Source: Cellvibrio sp. PSBB006
GTDB lineage: Bacteria; Pseudomonadota; Gammaproteobacteria; Pseudomonadales; Cellvibrionaceae
Length of the DNA: 64,000 nucleotides
NCBI RefSeq assembly: GCF_002162135.1
Contig: NZ_CP021382.1
Coordinates: forward strand, 682,001-746,000
Reading direction: 5' to 3'
Every line of letters starts with the position of its first letter. The first letter of the stretch is position 1. Under the pieces are notes generated by a model, which searched no databases, was not told where the DNA came from, and was given only the letters and a program-made list of their open reading frames with translations. Made by a program: the position numbers and the translations under genes. Positions 1-8,043 of this stretch are shown here, piece after piece.

Positions 1-2
1 AC

Positions 3-452
3 CGCCTGGTTCTGGACGGCGCTTACTACTCGTTGGTAGCGACGCCGCCGGAGCAATTATTACCCGCCCAGTGCCGGCCCCATTGTGATACCGCTATGCC
101 TTATTATCTGGCGATCATGCAGTATCTGTCGCCAGGTGAGCACGGCGGTACCGGTTTTTTTAAACATAAACAAACCGGTTTTGAGCGCATAACGCCAGAG
201 CGAAAAAATCAATACAGTCAATCGGTGGCGGAGTTTGATCAGCTGCATGGCAATCCGCCGCAAAGTTACATCACCGCAAGCAATGACCAATTCGAGTTGA
301 TGGGCAGTGTCGAATACCGGCCCAATCGCATGATTATTTATCCCGGTAATCTCTTGCATTCAGGCTTGATTAATCCTGCAGCCGATATCGACAAAAATCC
401 GCGTACTGGCAGATTAACGGCAAATATTTTTTTAAATTTTTTACCGCGATAG
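3..452 (+). CDS. DUF6445-type 2OG-Fe(II) oxygenase-like protein, C-terminal part
   Basis: The reading frame is already open at the left edge (it reads RLVLDGAYYSLVATPPEQ from base 3), so only the last ~149 residues are present. The motif YSLVATPPEQLLP followed by PHCD and GGTGFFKHKQTGFE resembles the DUF6445 family, which has a 2-oxoglutarate/Fe(II) dioxygenase-like fold. PHCD would supply the HxD ligands and LLHSGLIN the distal His; GRLTANIF would hold the Arg that binds the co-substrate. In other genomes such genes often sit in carbohydrate-uptake or flavin-halogenase neighbourhoods. That is family knowledge; the partner genes lie outside this window. No enzymatic activity is established for this protein. 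The gene is followed by a 70-bp gap and then by the convergent copper locus. Confidence 0.7.
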   Translation, partial: RLVLDGAYYSLVATPPEQLLPAQCRPHCDTAMPYYLAIMQYLSPGEHGGTGFFKHKQTGFERITPERKNQYSQSVAEFDQLHGNPPQSYITASNDQFELMGSVEYRPNRMIIYPGNLLHSGLINPAADIDKNPRTGRLTANIFLNFLPR

Positions 453-521
453 TTGCACCGCTGATATTCCCGTTAAAAAACGACGCAAAACCTACACGGC
501 ACAAAACTCGGCTACTGGGTT

Positions 522-1853
522 TTACACCGGAATATCCCCCGGCACATCATCCACTTTTTGCGCGAGCGTTCCTTCCGGCGGCGAATACCAACCCGGATCG
601 CCATCCAGTTGGTCGCGCACTTTGACCAGGGTGAACATGCCGCCCATCTCCAGTTTGCCGTAACGGCCTTCGCCCATCATCATCGGCAGGGTATTTTCCG
701 GTCCGGGCATATGGCCCATGTCTGTATGCACCTGATGTTCTGCCATGCCGTGTTCGCCCATGGGCATATAATCGGGCAGTACTTTTTTTAATAACGCTTC
801 CGGCTGCTTAACGCCGAGCATATTCGGCACGCCGTGACCCATCGCGTTCATAGTGTGGTGGCTCATGTGGCAGTGAAACGCCCAGTCGCCGGGAACGGCG
901 GTAAATTCCAGGTCGCGGGTCTGGCCGACGCCGACGATCTCGGTGACTTCCTTGCGCCATTGGTTCTCCGGCCAACGACCGCCGTCGGAACCGGTCACAT
1001 CGAACTGCACACCGTGCAGGTGAATCGGGTGATTCCACATCGATAAATTGCCCACCCGAATACGCACACGCTCCCCGGTTTGCGCCACCATGGCGTCAAT
1101 AAACGGAAACACTTTGCTGTTCATGGTCCACAAATCAAATTCGGTCATGACACTGGGGTCGGGGCGATAGGTGCCAGGGTGCACAGCCCAGTTGTGCAGC
1201 AGGATGGCGTAGTCGCGATCCACCGCCGGTTCGGTCGGCGTCTTGGGGTGGATGATAAACATGCCCATCATGCCCAGCGCCATCTGTACCATTTCATCGG
1301 CGTGGGGATGGTACATATGAGTGCCGTGCTGTTGCAGGGTAAATTCGTACATAAAGGTTTCGCCGGGTTTGATCGGCGGTTGCGTCAGGCCGCTGATACC
1401 GTCCATGCCCCAGGGCAACAAGATGCCGTGCCAGTGCACGCTGGTGTGTTCCGGTAATTTGTTGGTGACATAAATTCGCACCCGGTCACCTTCCACCGCC
1501 TCCAGCGTCGGGCCGGGGGTGCTGCCGTTGTAACCCCAGGCTTTGATGGTCGTACCCGGCGCAAACTCGTGCTCCACTTCCTCAGCAATCAAATGAAATT
1601 CCTTTACCCCGTTATTTAGTCGGTAGGGCAAGGTGCGGGCATTCGGTGTAATGACCGGCCGATAACCCTGGGCAGTCACGTCTGCTTTGGTTGTTGCCAC
1701 ACTAGCCAACTGTTCGGGTTTTGCGGTGGCCTGCTGGTTGTGGTGTTGATGGTGACTGTGATCTTCAACGGCCTGAGCTGAGCCTGGGCGGGTGAGGCTT
1801 CCCACCAGCAGCCCGGCGGCGCTGCCAACTAATAAGTCGCGTCGATTAATCAT
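522..1853 (-). CDS. Tat-exported multicopper oxidase (copper-resistance type)
   Basis: This 443-residue protein begins MINRRDLLVG, a twin-arginine signal, which argues for the internal ATG at 1853 rather than the longer open frame reaching 1946. The four copper-binding blocks are present: HWHG (~140), HPHAD (~182), HPIHLHG (~275) and HCHMSHH (~327), as expected for type 1 and type 2/3 copper centres. A His-rich stretch follows the signal peptide and Met/His-rich segments lie near the C-terminus, as in CopA/CueO-like oxidases that bind excess copper. The expected role is periplasmic oxidation of Cu(I) or another metal. Its start overlaps the stop of the upstream outer-membrane factor gene by 8 bp, so the two are probably translationally coupled in one operon. 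Whether it is closer to CopA or to another multicopper oxidase subfamily cannot be settled by eye. Confidence 0.9.
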   Translation of the reverse strand: MINRRDLLVGSAAGLLVGSLTRPGSAQAVEDHSHHQHHNQQATAKPEQLASVATTKADVTAQGYRPVITPNARTLPYRLNNGVKEFHLIAEEVEHEFAPGTTIKAWGYNGSTPGPTLEAVEGDRVRIYVTNKLPEHTSVHWHGILLPWGMDGISGLTQPPIKPGETFMYEFTLQQHGTHMYHPHADEMVQMALGMMGMFIIHPKTPTEPAVDRDYAILLHNWAVHPGTYRPDPSVMTEFDLWTMNSKVFPFIDAMVAQTGERVRIRVGNLSMWNHPIHLHGVQFDVTGSDGGRWPENQWRKEVTEIVGVGQTRDLEFTAVPGDWAFHCHMSHHTMNAMGHGVPNMLGVKQPEALLKKVLPDYMPMGEHGMAEHQVHTDMGHMPGPENTLPMMMGEGRYGKLEMGGMFTLVKVRDQLDGDPGWYSPPEGTLAQKVDDVPGDIPV

Positions 1854-3264
1854 GATGATGGTCTCCGTGGTGTTCGTTCTGAGGCTCACTCGGTCTGGCG
1901 GGGGGCGTATCGCCCGCTGGCTCGGCAAATGGCAGGTTCTTGCCAACGGCGAGTATCAAGGCTGTGCGTGCTTGCCAATAGTGTTTGGTCGCTTCGATAT
2001 CCTCGGCGGCCAAGCGGATTTGCTGCTGTTTGAGCGCCAATAAATCAAACGGGCTGGCCAACATGAAGTTCACCTCTCGCTGGCTTTCCTTTACCTGTTC
2101 GTGGGCGGTTTTTTGCAAGGCTATTACCTCCTGATGAGCCTGGCGGGCATCGTCCAGTTGGCGCAATGCGAGGGCGATCTCGTATTCGGTCTTGCGTAGT
2201 AGATGCGCTTCTTGCGCGCGAGCTGCATCGCTCTCGGCACTGAGCCGATCGAGTTTTGCCTGACCGCGATCAAACAGCGGTAAGCCAAACTCCACTTCCG
2301 GCCCGGCATTGATAGTCCCATCAAATTCCCGTTCGACGTTTATCCCGGCAGTAATATCGGCCCAGCGGCTGCGAGTAATCAGCGGGCGCTGACCGGCGAG
2401 AAAATCCTGCTGCCGACGAATGAGTGCTAACTCGGGACGGTGTTGTTGAGCCTGGATCAGCAAGTCTGTTGCGACAAAGTGCTCCTCAGGAATGTTCGGC
2501 AATTGCTCTGGCAAATCAAACGCCTGCTGTGGTTGCAATCCCAACAGGTAGGCCAGTTGTAAACGGCTGGTGTCCGCTGCTAACCGGGCTTGCCGGATCT
2601 CCTGGCTGATCTGCTGCATGGAACCTTGATGTTGCAGAAAACTGGCTGGCGACAAATTGCCGGCAGTGCGCATCGCTTGCGCGAGAGCGTAGGCAGCATC
2701 ATTGGCTTGTTGATATTGCTCGGCGATCGCCAGCTGTTCCTGTGCGGCAACTGCGGCAAAGTACGCAGACTGAAGTTCGTGGATTGCCTCATCGAGACGC
2801 CCTTGCAATGTCAATTGTTGCTGAGCCAGCTCCGCATCCGCCAGGTCTATGCGTAACGAGCGGGTCAGCAGGTCGAGCAGGGATTGGCTCAGCCCCAGGT
2901 CCAGTTGCCAGCGTCCGCCGCCTTCCGGGCGCAGGGCGCCCACTGCAAAATGTGGATTGGCAATCAACTCGGCCTGCGCCCGTCGGGCATTGGCGATGCC
3001 CAGCTCGGCCAGTAGCATTTCAATGCGCGGGGCGTTTAATAACATCAATTGCGTGGCGGTCTGCGGCGTTAATGGCTGATGTAGCAACTGTTCAACCACC
3101 GCATCGCGTTGCGCAACACGTAACTGCAAATCCGGATGGCGGCTTGCCAGTTGGTGTTCAAGGTTCACCGCACTTTCATTTGACGGCGCCCAGCTTGCGC
3201 AGGCGCCCAACGTCATGGCCGCCATCACCAGGGCGGCTTTGTGGATCAGATTGTTCATTTTCAT
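1846..3264 (-). CDS. TolC/CusC-like outer-membrane efflux lipoprotein
   Basis: The 472-residue protein has a lipoprotein signal ending in LGAC (Cys22) and the long alpha-helical, Ala/Gln/Leu-rich repeats of the outer-membrane efflux (TolC) family. These include paired helical segments such as QSLLDLLTRSLRIDLADAEL and a second half with GPEVEFGLPLFDRGQAKLDR, a typical OEP motif (FGLPLFDRGQA). The C-terminus is strongly His/Asp-rich (HHGDHHHD), suggesting metal binding. It would form the outer-membrane channel of a heavy-metal exporter. No CusA/CusB-type pump or membrane-fusion protein is encoded next to it here. Lying between a Cys/His small protein and a multicopper oxidase, it most likely serves copper tolerance. 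Confidence 0.88.
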   Translation of the reverse strand: MKMNNLIHKAALVMAAMTLGACASWAPSNESAVNLEHQLASRHPDLQLRVAQRDAVVEQLLHQPLTPQTATQLMLLNAPRIEMLLAELGIANARRAQAELIANPHFAVGALRPEGGGRWQLDLGLSQSLLDLLTRSLRIDLADAELAQQQLTLQGRLDEAIHELQSAYFAAVAAQEQLAIAEQYQQANDAAYALAQAMRTAGNLSPASFLQHQGSMQQISQEIRQARLAADTSRLQLAYLLGLQPQQAFDLPEQLPNIPEEHFVATDLLIQAQQHRPELALIRRQQDFLAGQRPLITRSRWADITAGINVEREFDGTINAGPEVEFGLPLFDRGQAKLDRLSAESDAARAQEAHLLRKTEYEIALALRQLDDARQAHQEVIALQKTAHEQVKESQREVNFMLASPFDLLALKQQQIRLAAEDIEATKHYWQARTALILAVGKNLPFAEPAGDTPPARPSEPQNEHHGDHHHD

Positions 3265-3278
3265 TGCCTGTCAGTCTG

Positions 3279-3301
3279 CCGGCCGAAGGTCATCCGGCCG
3301 G
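3279..3301. repeat. Small perfect inverted repeat in the copper-locus leader
   Basis: A 7-bp stem CCGGCCG/CGGCCGG with a 9-nt loop lies 15-37 bp upstream of the efflux gene start, between it and the small Cys-rich gene. It could fold in the mRNA. There is no T-run, so it is not a canonical terminator. Its function is unknown. Confidence 0.35.
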
Positions 3302-3352
3302 AAAGTCACACGAACATGCCGACGCTGGACGTCGGTAATGAGTTGTGGGTGA

Positions 3353-3721
3353 TCAGGTGAATCTGGGTGGGCGATGTGGATTGTCGAGCAGGACAGAATG
3401 CAAGGAAGGGGTAGGGAGGCGGTTGTAATGTGTCGGTAAGACCGTCGGCGCCGGCAAGCTTTGCGGCAACAGGACGGCGCTGTTGAAGTGACAGGAGATC
3501 TGGCAGTGGTAACACGTATTCTGGCTGTCCGCTGCAGAGGCGAGGTCTTCAGATGTTTGCTCCGCACCGCCACAGCCCTGGTGAACAGCTTGCTTGCCTT
3601 GCGGTGCAGTGGCGTTATCCAGCCAATGACAGGGCAGCCACAGCCCGGCGGCGGCTTGCATAGGCAGCCACAGGCACAAGAGTGCCACGAGCAGTGTATG
3701 AGGTCGCGATAGGGATTTCAT
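3353..3721 (-). CDS. Small exported Cys/His protein, first gene of copper operon
   Basis: The 122-residue product starts MKSLSRPHTLLVALLCLWLPMQAAA, a clear Sec signal peptide. The mature part carries CHWLDN, a CGG and a CYHCQISCHFNS cluster, i.e. CxxC plus further Cys and His that could bind a metal. It is Pro- and His-rich near the C-terminus. Similar short exported CxxC proteins, sometimes placed in DUF2946-like groups, accompany copper-resistance genes; I do not recognise the family with certainty. It is the gene nearest to the MerR-type promoter at 3755-3785, with about 30 nt between the -10 box and its ATG. This suggests it is induced with the downstream efflux lipoprotein and oxidase. 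Longer antisense or overlapping frames here lack signal peptides and are treated as shadows. Confidence 0.7.
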   Translation of the reverse strand: MKSLSRPHTLLVALLCLWLPMQAAAGLWLPCHWLDNATAPQGKQAVHQGCGGAEQTSEDLASAADSQNTCYHCQISCHFNSAVLLPQSLPAPTVLPTHYNRLPTPSLHSVLLDNPHRPPRFT

Positions 3722-3754
3722 GTTATGCCGGGTTGCTCACTGAAAGACGCGCTC

Positions 3755-3785
3755 ATCATAAACCTTGCCCTCGGGGAAAGGTCAA
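3755..3785 (-). promoter_or_regulatory. MerR/CueR-type copper promoter and operator
   Basis: Read on the minus strand, the site has -35 TTGACC (3785-3780), a 19-bp spacer and -10 TATGAT (3760-3755). The spacer region carries the dyad ACCTT-N11-AAGGT (3762-3782). The 19-bp over-long spacer and this dyad geometry are the signature of MerR-family activators; ACCTT-N11-AAGGT is the arrangement seen at CueR-regulated copA/cueO promoters. It points leftwards into the small Cys-rich gene, the efflux lipoprotein and the multicopper oxidase. No cueR-like gene is present in the window, so the regulator would be unlinked. Confidence 0.8.
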
Positions 3786-3903
3786 CCCCCGCAGCCTTAA
3801 AGATTGTGATGGTCAAGAATCATGTTGGCCAGGATTGCAGTTGGCGCCGCCAGCCCTTAGGATGCTGCCCCTTGTTGGTGCAAACAGATGTGGAAGATCC
3901 TGC

Positions 3904-4881
3904 ATGACTTTTAAATCACTGCTCCATGAATGTCGGCTATTGCTGGGCGTCGAACGCAATACCACCAGTCACGGCGAAAAATTGATATCGGCGTTGGGCG
4001 CGGTACTGGGTATCCTCGCGGTCTACTGGATTACGCGCTGGACCTTTCCCCATGGGTACATGAGTTCCGCCGGGAATTTTCTGATGGTGACGTCTATGGG
4101 AGCCAGTGCGGTGTTGTTGTTTGCGGTACCTCACGGCGCCTTGTCCCAGCCCTGGGCGGTTGTCGGTGGCCACCTGATTTCGGCGTTGATCGGTGTAACC
4201 TGCCATCAACTATTTCCCTATCAAGCCTGGACTGGCGCGTTGGCTGTGGGTTTGGCCGTGGGTGCCATGCATTATTTGCGTTGTATCCATCCGCCCGGTG
4301 GTGCTACCGCCCTGGCGGCAGTGATCGGCGGTGCGGAAGTCTATGCCTTGGGCTATCACTATCTGGTGATGCCGATATTGATCAATGTGGTAGCGATCAT
4401 CGGTATGGCGCTGGTGTTTAACGGGTTATTTGCCTGGCGTCGTTACCCCGCGCATCTTGCGCGCAAGCACAAAGCGGCGATCTCCACCAAGCCCGCCGAG
4501 CGGCAATTTGAACTAACGCATGAAGACTTTGCCGCTGCCATGCAGGAACTGGATTCTTACGTGGACGTAACTGCGGAAGGTTTGACCGAACTCCTGGAGT
4601 TGGCCAAACAACATGCCGAGAAAAATATTACGCACCCCGATGAAATTATCGCCGGCCATTTTTACAGCAACGGAAAACTGGGCAACCTGTGGAGTGTACG
4701 ACAAGTGATCGACGCATCGGGCGAACAAAAAAATGCGGCCAAAGATCAGGTTATTTACAAGGTATTAGCTGGCGCTGGCTCCTATGAAACCGGTATTTGT
4801 CGGCGCGATGAATTTCAGCAGTGGGCGCGATTCGAGGTTGTCCAGCAACAGGGGCGCTGGGTAAAAATAGATGAAGATTGA
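3904..4881 (+). CDS. HPP-family membrane protein with soluble C-terminal domain
   Basis: The ATG at 3904 (MTFKSLLHEC) gives a 325-residue protein; the longer open frame upstream runs through the copper promoter and is not credible. The N-terminal half (~35-180) has four to five hydrophobic segments and the family signature CIHPPGGATAL, which names the HPP family (four-TM integral membrane proteins; some members are linked to nitrite transport in plastids). The C-terminal ~130 residues are soluble and contain a helical DxYVDVT...ELL segment followed by a small alpha/beta part, possibly CBS-like, which I cannot assign firmly. It is divergent from the copper operon across a 182-bp gap, with GGAAGA about 10 nt before the start. 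The substrate is unknown. Confidence 0.8.
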   Translation: MTFKSLLHECRLLLGVERNTTSHGEKLISALGAVLGILAVYWITRWTFPHGYMSSAGNFLMVTSMGASAVLLFAVPHGALSQPWAVVGGHLISALIGVTCHQLFPYQAWTGALAVGLAVGAMHYLRCIHPPGGATALAAVIGGAEVYALGYHYLVMPILINVVAIIGMALVFNGLFAWRRYPAHLARKHKAAISTKPAERQFELTHEDFAAAMQELDSYVDVTAEGLTELLELAKQHAEKNITHPDEIIAGHFYSNGKLGNLWSVRQVIDASGEQKNAAKDQVIYKVLAGAGSYETGICRRDEFQQWARFEVVQQQGRWVKIDED

Positions 4882-5034
4882 TGAATATCCGCAGTAAAGA
4901 CGTTAATTTTTTTGTTGCACCGCTGTTACAAATTACTACAAATTTATTCTGGGGAGAGAAAATTTTCCACGCTACCATGCCCGTGTTTCAACAAGCTGCC
5001 AATGCCCAGCATAACACGAGGTCTAAAGCGAATA

Positions 5035-5850
5035 ATGAACGGGAAAATTTTCAGTGCAGGTTTTAAACACTATTCAACGATAAGTGTATTGGCCATCGGC
5101 CTTATGGGGGCTGTATGTGCCCATGCCACTACCGTGCAATTTCAAACTGTCATGGGTGATTTTGAAGTTAACCTGTTTGACAAAACCACACCCAAGACCG
5201 TTGAAAATTTCCTCAAATACGTCGAGGAAGGTGCGTTTGAAGACACCATTATCCATCGTTCGGTTCCGGATTTTATTGTGCAAGGTGGTGGTTATAACTA
5301 CCCGGGTACTCTGCCGCTGAAAGCAGTGACTTCACATGCTGCTGTTGTTAATGAACCTGTTTATTCCAACCGTCGTGGCACTATCGCCATGGCCAAAGTC
5401 GGTAATAATCCGAACAGTGCCACCAACCAATGGTTTTTTAATCTCAAGGATAATAGCGGTAACCTGGATCGTCAGAACGGCGGTTTCACCGTTTTCGGTC
5501 AGGTAACCGGTAACGGCATGGCTATTATTGATGCGATGGCCGCCGTGAGCCGCTTTAATAAAGGCGGTGCATTAAATGAAATACCCTTGCGTAATTACAC
5601 CACCGAGGATCATGAAGATGATGTCAAAGTAACAGACGAGCACTTTGTGATGATTCAGAATATCGTCGTACTCGATGAAAGCCCCGATACTGCGGACGGT
5701 TTGAATCCGGTAAAAAATACGTCATCAGATGATGACGACGACAATGATTCCGGCGGTGGTGGTGGCAGCATCGGCTTTTTGACTATACTACTGCTTGGCT
5801 TCCTGGCGGCAGCTCGCAAGATGCTTGTGCGGAGGCGTCAGGTTTCATAG
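5035..5850 (+). CDS. Exported cyclophilin-type peptidyl-prolyl isomerase with GlyGly-CTERM-like tail
   Basis: From ATG 5035 (CGAGG upstream) the 271-residue protein has a signal peptide ending near AHA. A cyclophilin domain follows: VQFQTVMGDFEVNLFD, TVENFLKYV, the active-site region IIHRSVPDFIVQGGGY, ATNQWFFNL and FTVFGQV. Cyclophilins isomerise Xaa-Pro bonds, here in the periplasm or at the cell surface. The last ~45 residues are unusual: an acidic run (SDDDDDNDS), five glycines, one hydrophobic helix (GFLTILLLGFLAAA) and a terminal Arg cluster (RRR). This matches the GlyGly-CTERM sorting signals processed by rhombosortases, suggesting that the protein is cleaved and delivered beyond the inner membrane. 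The rhombosortase gene is not in the window. Confidence 0.9.
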   Translation: MNGKIFSAGFKHYSTISVLAIGLMGAVCAHATTVQFQTVMGDFEVNLFDKTTPKTVENFLKYVEEGAFEDTIIHRSVPDFIVQGGGYNYPGTLPLKAVTSHAAVVNEPVYSNRRGTIAMAKVGNNPNSATNQWFFNLKDNSGNLDRQNGGFTVFGQVTGNGMAIIDAMAAVSRFNKGGALNEIPLRNYTTEDHEDDVKVTDEHFVMIQNIVVLDESPDTADGLNPVKNTSSDDDDDNDSGGGGGSIGFLTILLLGFLAAARKMLVRRRQVS

Positions 5851-5887
5851 CACGCTTTCATAAAGCGACACAGGAACAGGAGCGGTA

Positions 5888-6289
5888 ATGATTACGTATT
5901 TCTATTGGGCTGTTGTCATCGCGTTAGCAATGGGTGTTTTGTGGTTGCTGGGCCGATTGAATAAATGGAAAGCGGGATTCATTGCCGCATTGATCATACT
6001 GCTTGTCGGATGGGCAGCGTACTTTTTCCACTTTGAACAAGTCTTTGTTAAACGCTACGGCGGTGTTATGTCCATCAACGTGCCGGATGGCCAGATGCAT
6101 ATCACCGCGACCTGGAAAGATGACAACCTCTGGATCGAAAATTACGATCCCCAAACCAATACCTGCCATTTCAATGAATATTCCAAGGGAAATTTGTTGC
6201 AGGGCAAGGTGGTAATCAAAAACTGCAATCCTTTCCGTATCCAGGCTCAAAACCAGGCCGGTTCCGCCGTGCCGGTCATCAGCGAATAA
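5888..6289 (+). CDS. Small membrane protein, family not recognised
   Basis: The 133-residue product begins with two adjacent hydrophobic segments (about residues 3-20 and 28-47, YFYWAVVIALAMGVLWLLG and FIAALIILLVGWAAYFF). They are followed by a ~80-residue, presumably periplasmic, beta-rich part with two cysteines (NTCHFNEY and KNCNPFRI) that could pair. A good Shine-Dalgarno (AGGAG) lies 7 nt before the ATG. It follows the cyclophilin gene by 37 bp and ends just before a strong terminator, so the two may be co-transcribed. I do not recognise the family. Confidence 0.75.
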   Translation: MITYFYWAVVIALAMGVLWLLGRLNKWKAGFIAALIILLVGWAAYFFHFEQVFVKRYGGVMSINVPDGQMHITATWKDDNLWIENYDPQTNTCHFNEYSKGNLLQGKVVIKNCNPFRIQAQNQAGSAVPVISE

Positions 6290-6290
6290 A

Positions 6291-6328
6291 AATAAAGCGA
6301 GGTGGTTTCCCGCCTCGCTTTATTTTTT
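6291..6328. terminator. Bidirectional rho-independent terminator
   Basis: A perfect 12-bp stem (AATAAAGCGAGG at 6291-6302 with CCTCGCTTTATT at 6313-6324) and a 10-nt loop are followed by a T-run (6323-6328). The A-rich 5' flank gives a T-rich tail on the other strand. It lies between two convergent genes and can serve both. Confidence 0.9.
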
Positions 6329-6338
6329 AGCAAATTAT

Positions 6339-6764
6339 TTACACCGCAATAGAATCGTAGACCACCACCTTGCGCCACAGGTGTGCATGCTCATCAATAA
6401 ATTTTTGATGCAGAGGATGGGCCTGATAAATGTTCTGGCCCTCCACATCATCAAAACACAACATCTCTGATACCTGATAACTGTTGTCTACCACATCGCG
6501 CTTTTCGGTGGATGCCGGTATACCGACATGGATCGCTCGTACCGTTTCGATGGCGCCCAGCGCTTTGATACCGGCAATCAGTTTTGCCTGGTCCTCTTTG
6601 GAATCCGGATTCTTTAACCAGAAAAATACTTTGTGAATAAGCTTGGGTAATTCAGGTTGGGCCTTGGGTTTTTCCGCCTTGAGATTAAGCGAAGCGGTCG
6701 CCGCCACACCCAAGAGTGCTGTGCCGGCCAGAAATTGTCGACGATTGCTATGATCCATAGCCAT
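6339..6764 (-). CDS. Tat-exported Dabb-domain (stress-responsive alpha/beta barrel) protein
   Basis: The 141-residue protein starts MAMDHSNRRQFLAGTALLG, a Tat signal peptide. The mature part (KLIHKVFFWLKNPDSKEDQAKLIAGIKAL, then VRAIHVGIPAS and a final VYDSIAV) matches the Dabb ferredoxin-like fold, which forms dimeric alpha/beta barrels. It begins, as usual, with a [HK]-x-VFFWLK strand. Exported Dabb proteins with Tat signals are common in marine gammaproteobacteria and Bacteroidetes; their function is not established. AGGGGA precedes the first ATG by a short spacing. A second ATG two codons on is an alternative start. It appears monocistronic. Confidence 0.85.
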   Translation of the reverse strand: MAMDHSNRRQFLAGTALLGVAATASLNLKAEKPKAQPELPKLIHKVFFWLKNPDSKEDQAKLIAGIKALGAIETVRAIHVGIPASTEKRDVVDNSYQVSEMLCFDDVEGQNIYQAHPLHQKFIDEHAHLWRKVVVYDSIAV

Positions 6765-6993
6765 GATTCCCCTGTGGTATTGATCAGAAATAAGTGAAGC
6801 TTCGTAAAATTACAGTGATAGTGCTAACAAGCAATCATTTTTACGGAAAATTACGGTTCCGGGAGTAGGTTGAGTCAGGGTACCAGACCCCTTATTGCAA
6901 ATAACCCAAATGGCAGCATCAGCCATTCGCTGGAACATTTTTTTCTATCGCGCGCATTTATTCATCACGGTTATTTTTTCGCACTATGCTTAC

Positions 6994-7033
6994 ACCAGCA
7001 GTAAGAATAATAGACCAGCAGTAAGAATAATAG
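6994..7033 (+). repeat. 20-bp perfect tandem duplication overlapping a ribosome-binding site
   Basis: The 20-mer ACCAGCAGTAAGAATAATAG occurs twice in immediate succession (6994-7013 and 7014-7033), directly before the beta-helix gene. The end of the second copy provides the first bases of the Shine-Dalgarno (TAGGAGAG). Gain or loss of a copy would change the 5' leader but not the ribosome-binding site. Confidence 0.9.
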
Positions 7034-7045
7034 GAGAGTAACAAC

Positions 7046-8032
7046 GTGATTCGCTATTCATGGCTAGCCCTTGCCTGTGTTATCGGTGCCTTTGTCGGCA
7101 CCACCCAGGCGGCGATAGTAAAAGGTAAACATTGCGCCGCAATACAAAAGACCATCAATCAATTACCCGCCGTGGGCGGTGAAGTTCGTATACCGGATGG
7201 GATTTATCTCTGTCATAAACCGATTGTGATTGATCGCGATAATGTCAGCCTGCGCGGTGAAGGTGCTGGTACGGTACTGCGCCTGGCCGATGGTGCCAAT
7301 GCACCGGTTATCGTTATGGGGCAGTCCATCGCCATTCCTGATACCAGGCGACGGAATATTGTGATCAGTGATTTGTTGATCGACGGTAACCGTCAAAACC
7401 AGACATCTGAATGTATGGGTGGACCTTGTAGCGAAGCTTTCCCTCTGCGCAACAATGGCATCTCAATTCGCCATTGTTTTGATTGCCGCGTGGAGCGTGT
7501 GACCGTACACAGTGCCAGCTCTGGTGGTCTCGTCACTGAACTGACCAGTCGCCGACTGACCATCCGGGATTACACCTCCTACAATAACGAATTCGATGGC
7601 TTGGCCGGTTACGAGACGGAAGAGAGTTTATTCAGCGGGATTCATCTTTATGATAATGAGGCCGCTGGTTTTTCGTTTGATATCCAGTTCAACAATAATG
7701 TCTTTAACGATGTACTGATTACCAACAGCGGCAGCGTGGGCATCTTTATGCGCGACTCGTTTGACAACCTGTTTAGCAACGTACAGATACTCAACAGCAA
7801 ACAGCACGGTATTTTTTTGGCTCAGGTAGACGATGATGCATCCAAACCGGCAGCGGGTAATAGCTTTACCGGGTTGGTTGTCGCGCGCGCCGGTGGTTAC
7901 GGTGTCGTGGCCAATGACGCATCCTGCACCAATACCTTATTAACCGGTGCGCAGCTGATTGATAACAACGCCGGTTGTATTTACGAAGCTACGCCGGCAT
8001 TGGTTGCCAACCTGGGGACGATTTGTCGTTAA
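7046..8032 (+). CDS. Exported right-handed beta-helix (pectate-lyase-like) protein
   Basis: Translation probably starts at GTG 7046, preceded by AGGAGAG with 9-nt spacing. A signal peptide ends at TQAA. The 328-residue protein then shows the entry motif of the pectate-lyase superfamily (IQKTINQLPAVGGEVRIPDGIY), followed by LRGEGAGTVLRL. Repeated Asn/Asp/Ser-rich coils come next (IVISDLLIDGNRQNQ, VERVTVHSASSGGLV, FNDVLITNSGSVGIFMRDS, FSNVQILNSKQHGIFL), typical of parallel beta-helix enzymes such as mannuronan epimerases and polysaccharide lyases. Seven or more Cys residues in the mature chain suggest disulfides in an extracytoplasmic protein. The substrate is unknown; an alginate- or pectin-type polysaccharide is plausible for a polysaccharide-degrading bacterium. 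It converges on kdpE with only 11 bp between stops. Confidence 0.85.
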   Translation: MIRYSWLALACVIGAFVGTTQAAIVKGKHCAAIQKTINQLPAVGGEVRIPDGIYLCHKPIVIDRDNVSLRGEGAGTVLRLADGANAPVIVMGQSIAIPDTRRRNIVISDLLIDGNRQNQTSECMGGPCSEAFPLRNNGISIRHCFDCRVERVTVHSASSGGLVTELTSRRLTIRDYTSYNNEFDGLAGYETEESLFSGIHLYDNEAAGFSFDIQFNNNVFNDVLITNSGSVGIFMRDSFDNLFSNVQILNSKQHGIFLAQVDDDASKPAAGNSFTGLVVARAGGYGVVANDASCTNTLLTGAQLIDNNAGCIYEATPALVANLGTICR

Positions 8033-8043
8033 GTCGAATGGGG

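Noticed and set aside
503..523. Possible terminator hairpin of the copper operon
   Set aside because: The stem AAAACTC/GGGTTTT needs a G-T pair, is AT-rich, and overlaps the stop codon; too weak to call.
3271..3573. Open frames on the minus strand overlapping the small Cys-rich gene
   Set aside because: They lack a signal peptide and a recognisable domain. The 3353-3721 frame has a clear signal peptide and sits right behind the promoter.
3682..3903. N-terminal extension of the HPP protein frame
   Set aside because: It would run through the MerR-type promoter and has no family similarity. The ATG at 3904 gives a normal HPP protein.
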